Source of the DNA: Tolypeutes matacus
Lineage: Eukaryota; Chordata; Mammalia; Cingulata; Chlamyphoridae
Direction: 5' to 3'
Length of the DNA: 64,000 bases
Assembly: GCA_026826555.1 (NCBI GenBank)
Contig: JAKSZT010053883.1
Coordinates: 31,291,282 to 31,355,281 of the forward strand
Part shown: positions 63,835 to 64,000 of the stretch, piece by piece
Layout of the letters: each line of letters opens with the position of its first letter
Position numbering within the stretch: the first letter of the stretch is position 1
Program-made: the position numbers and the translations under genes
The notes under the pieces: generated by a model
Seen by the model: the letters and a program-made list of their open reading frames with translations, nothing else
What the model was told of the DNA's origin: nothing
The model's database searches: none

Positions 63835-64000
63835 AAAAGGTAATGGGTTTTCCAAATTTGGATATATGTTTTTGGTTTTATTGGAGAGCCACATGCATCA
63901 AAGCAGAAATAGGGGATGAAAGGAACTTTTGTGCTGGAGTTCAAGTAGCGCTTAAAATCATCGACTCCTTGAGTGAGCTGGAGGGACCTCTAGAAATGGT

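Overview
The window is nuclear DNA of a placental mammal, and the repeats point to an armadillo (Dasypus lineage, Xenarthra). About twenty copies of a tRNA-Ala-like SINE of the DAS type, known from armadillos, lie in it. They come in three architectures: a short monomer, a roughly 180-bp form with a GC-rich linker, and a dimer. They sit among older mammal-wide MIR, L2, L1, hAT and LTR repeats. Gene order matches human 1p34.3 (RSPO1, AIRIM/C1orf109, CDCA8), recalled from memory rather than searched.

Layout. 1-450 is GC-rich and may be the 5' end or promoter of RSPO1, which in human lies on the minus strand at this relative position; no RSPO1 coding exon is visible. 450-44,450 is a gene desert of ancient repeats, TG-rich simple-sequence tracts (15.8-22.6 kb), a 2.9-kb ERVL/MaLR-like provirus (11,851-14,744), nested L1/SINE insertions (30,061-31,393) and a few repeat-free stretches that may be regulatory. 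44,470-53,760 is AIRIM (C1orf109) on the minus strand. Four coding exons assemble in frame to 203 codons, the length I recall for the human protein, and one intron has minor (U12) spliceosome signals. 53,690-53,940 is a divergent promoter with ZNF143-like, NRF1-like, inverted CCAAT and CHR motifs. 53,940 to the window end is the 5' half of CDCA8 (Borealin) on the plus strand: a non-coding exon and six coding exons giving the first 160 residues. The rest of the gene lies beyond the window.

How the genes relate. AIRIM belongs to the AFG2A/AFG2B-containing ATPase complex used in 60S ribosome maturation and replisome protein turnover. CDCA8 encodes a subunit of the chromosomal passenger complex used in mitosis. 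They share one compact promoter, and the CHR and CCAAT motifs on the CDCA8 side suit a G2/M gene. I see no bacterial-style operon, CRISPR array or foreign gene cassette.

Most notable observations: the U12-type intron in AIRIM; an L1 insertion whose target-site duplication copies the splice donor of the last visible CDCA8 exon; a 180-bp L2 segment copied into an LTR-type repeat 1.5 kb away; the MaLR-like provirus with a tRNA-Leu-like primer site and a tandemly repetitive interior; and a dimeric DAS SINE structure. All identifications come from reading the sequence. No database was searched, and repeat family names are from memory.
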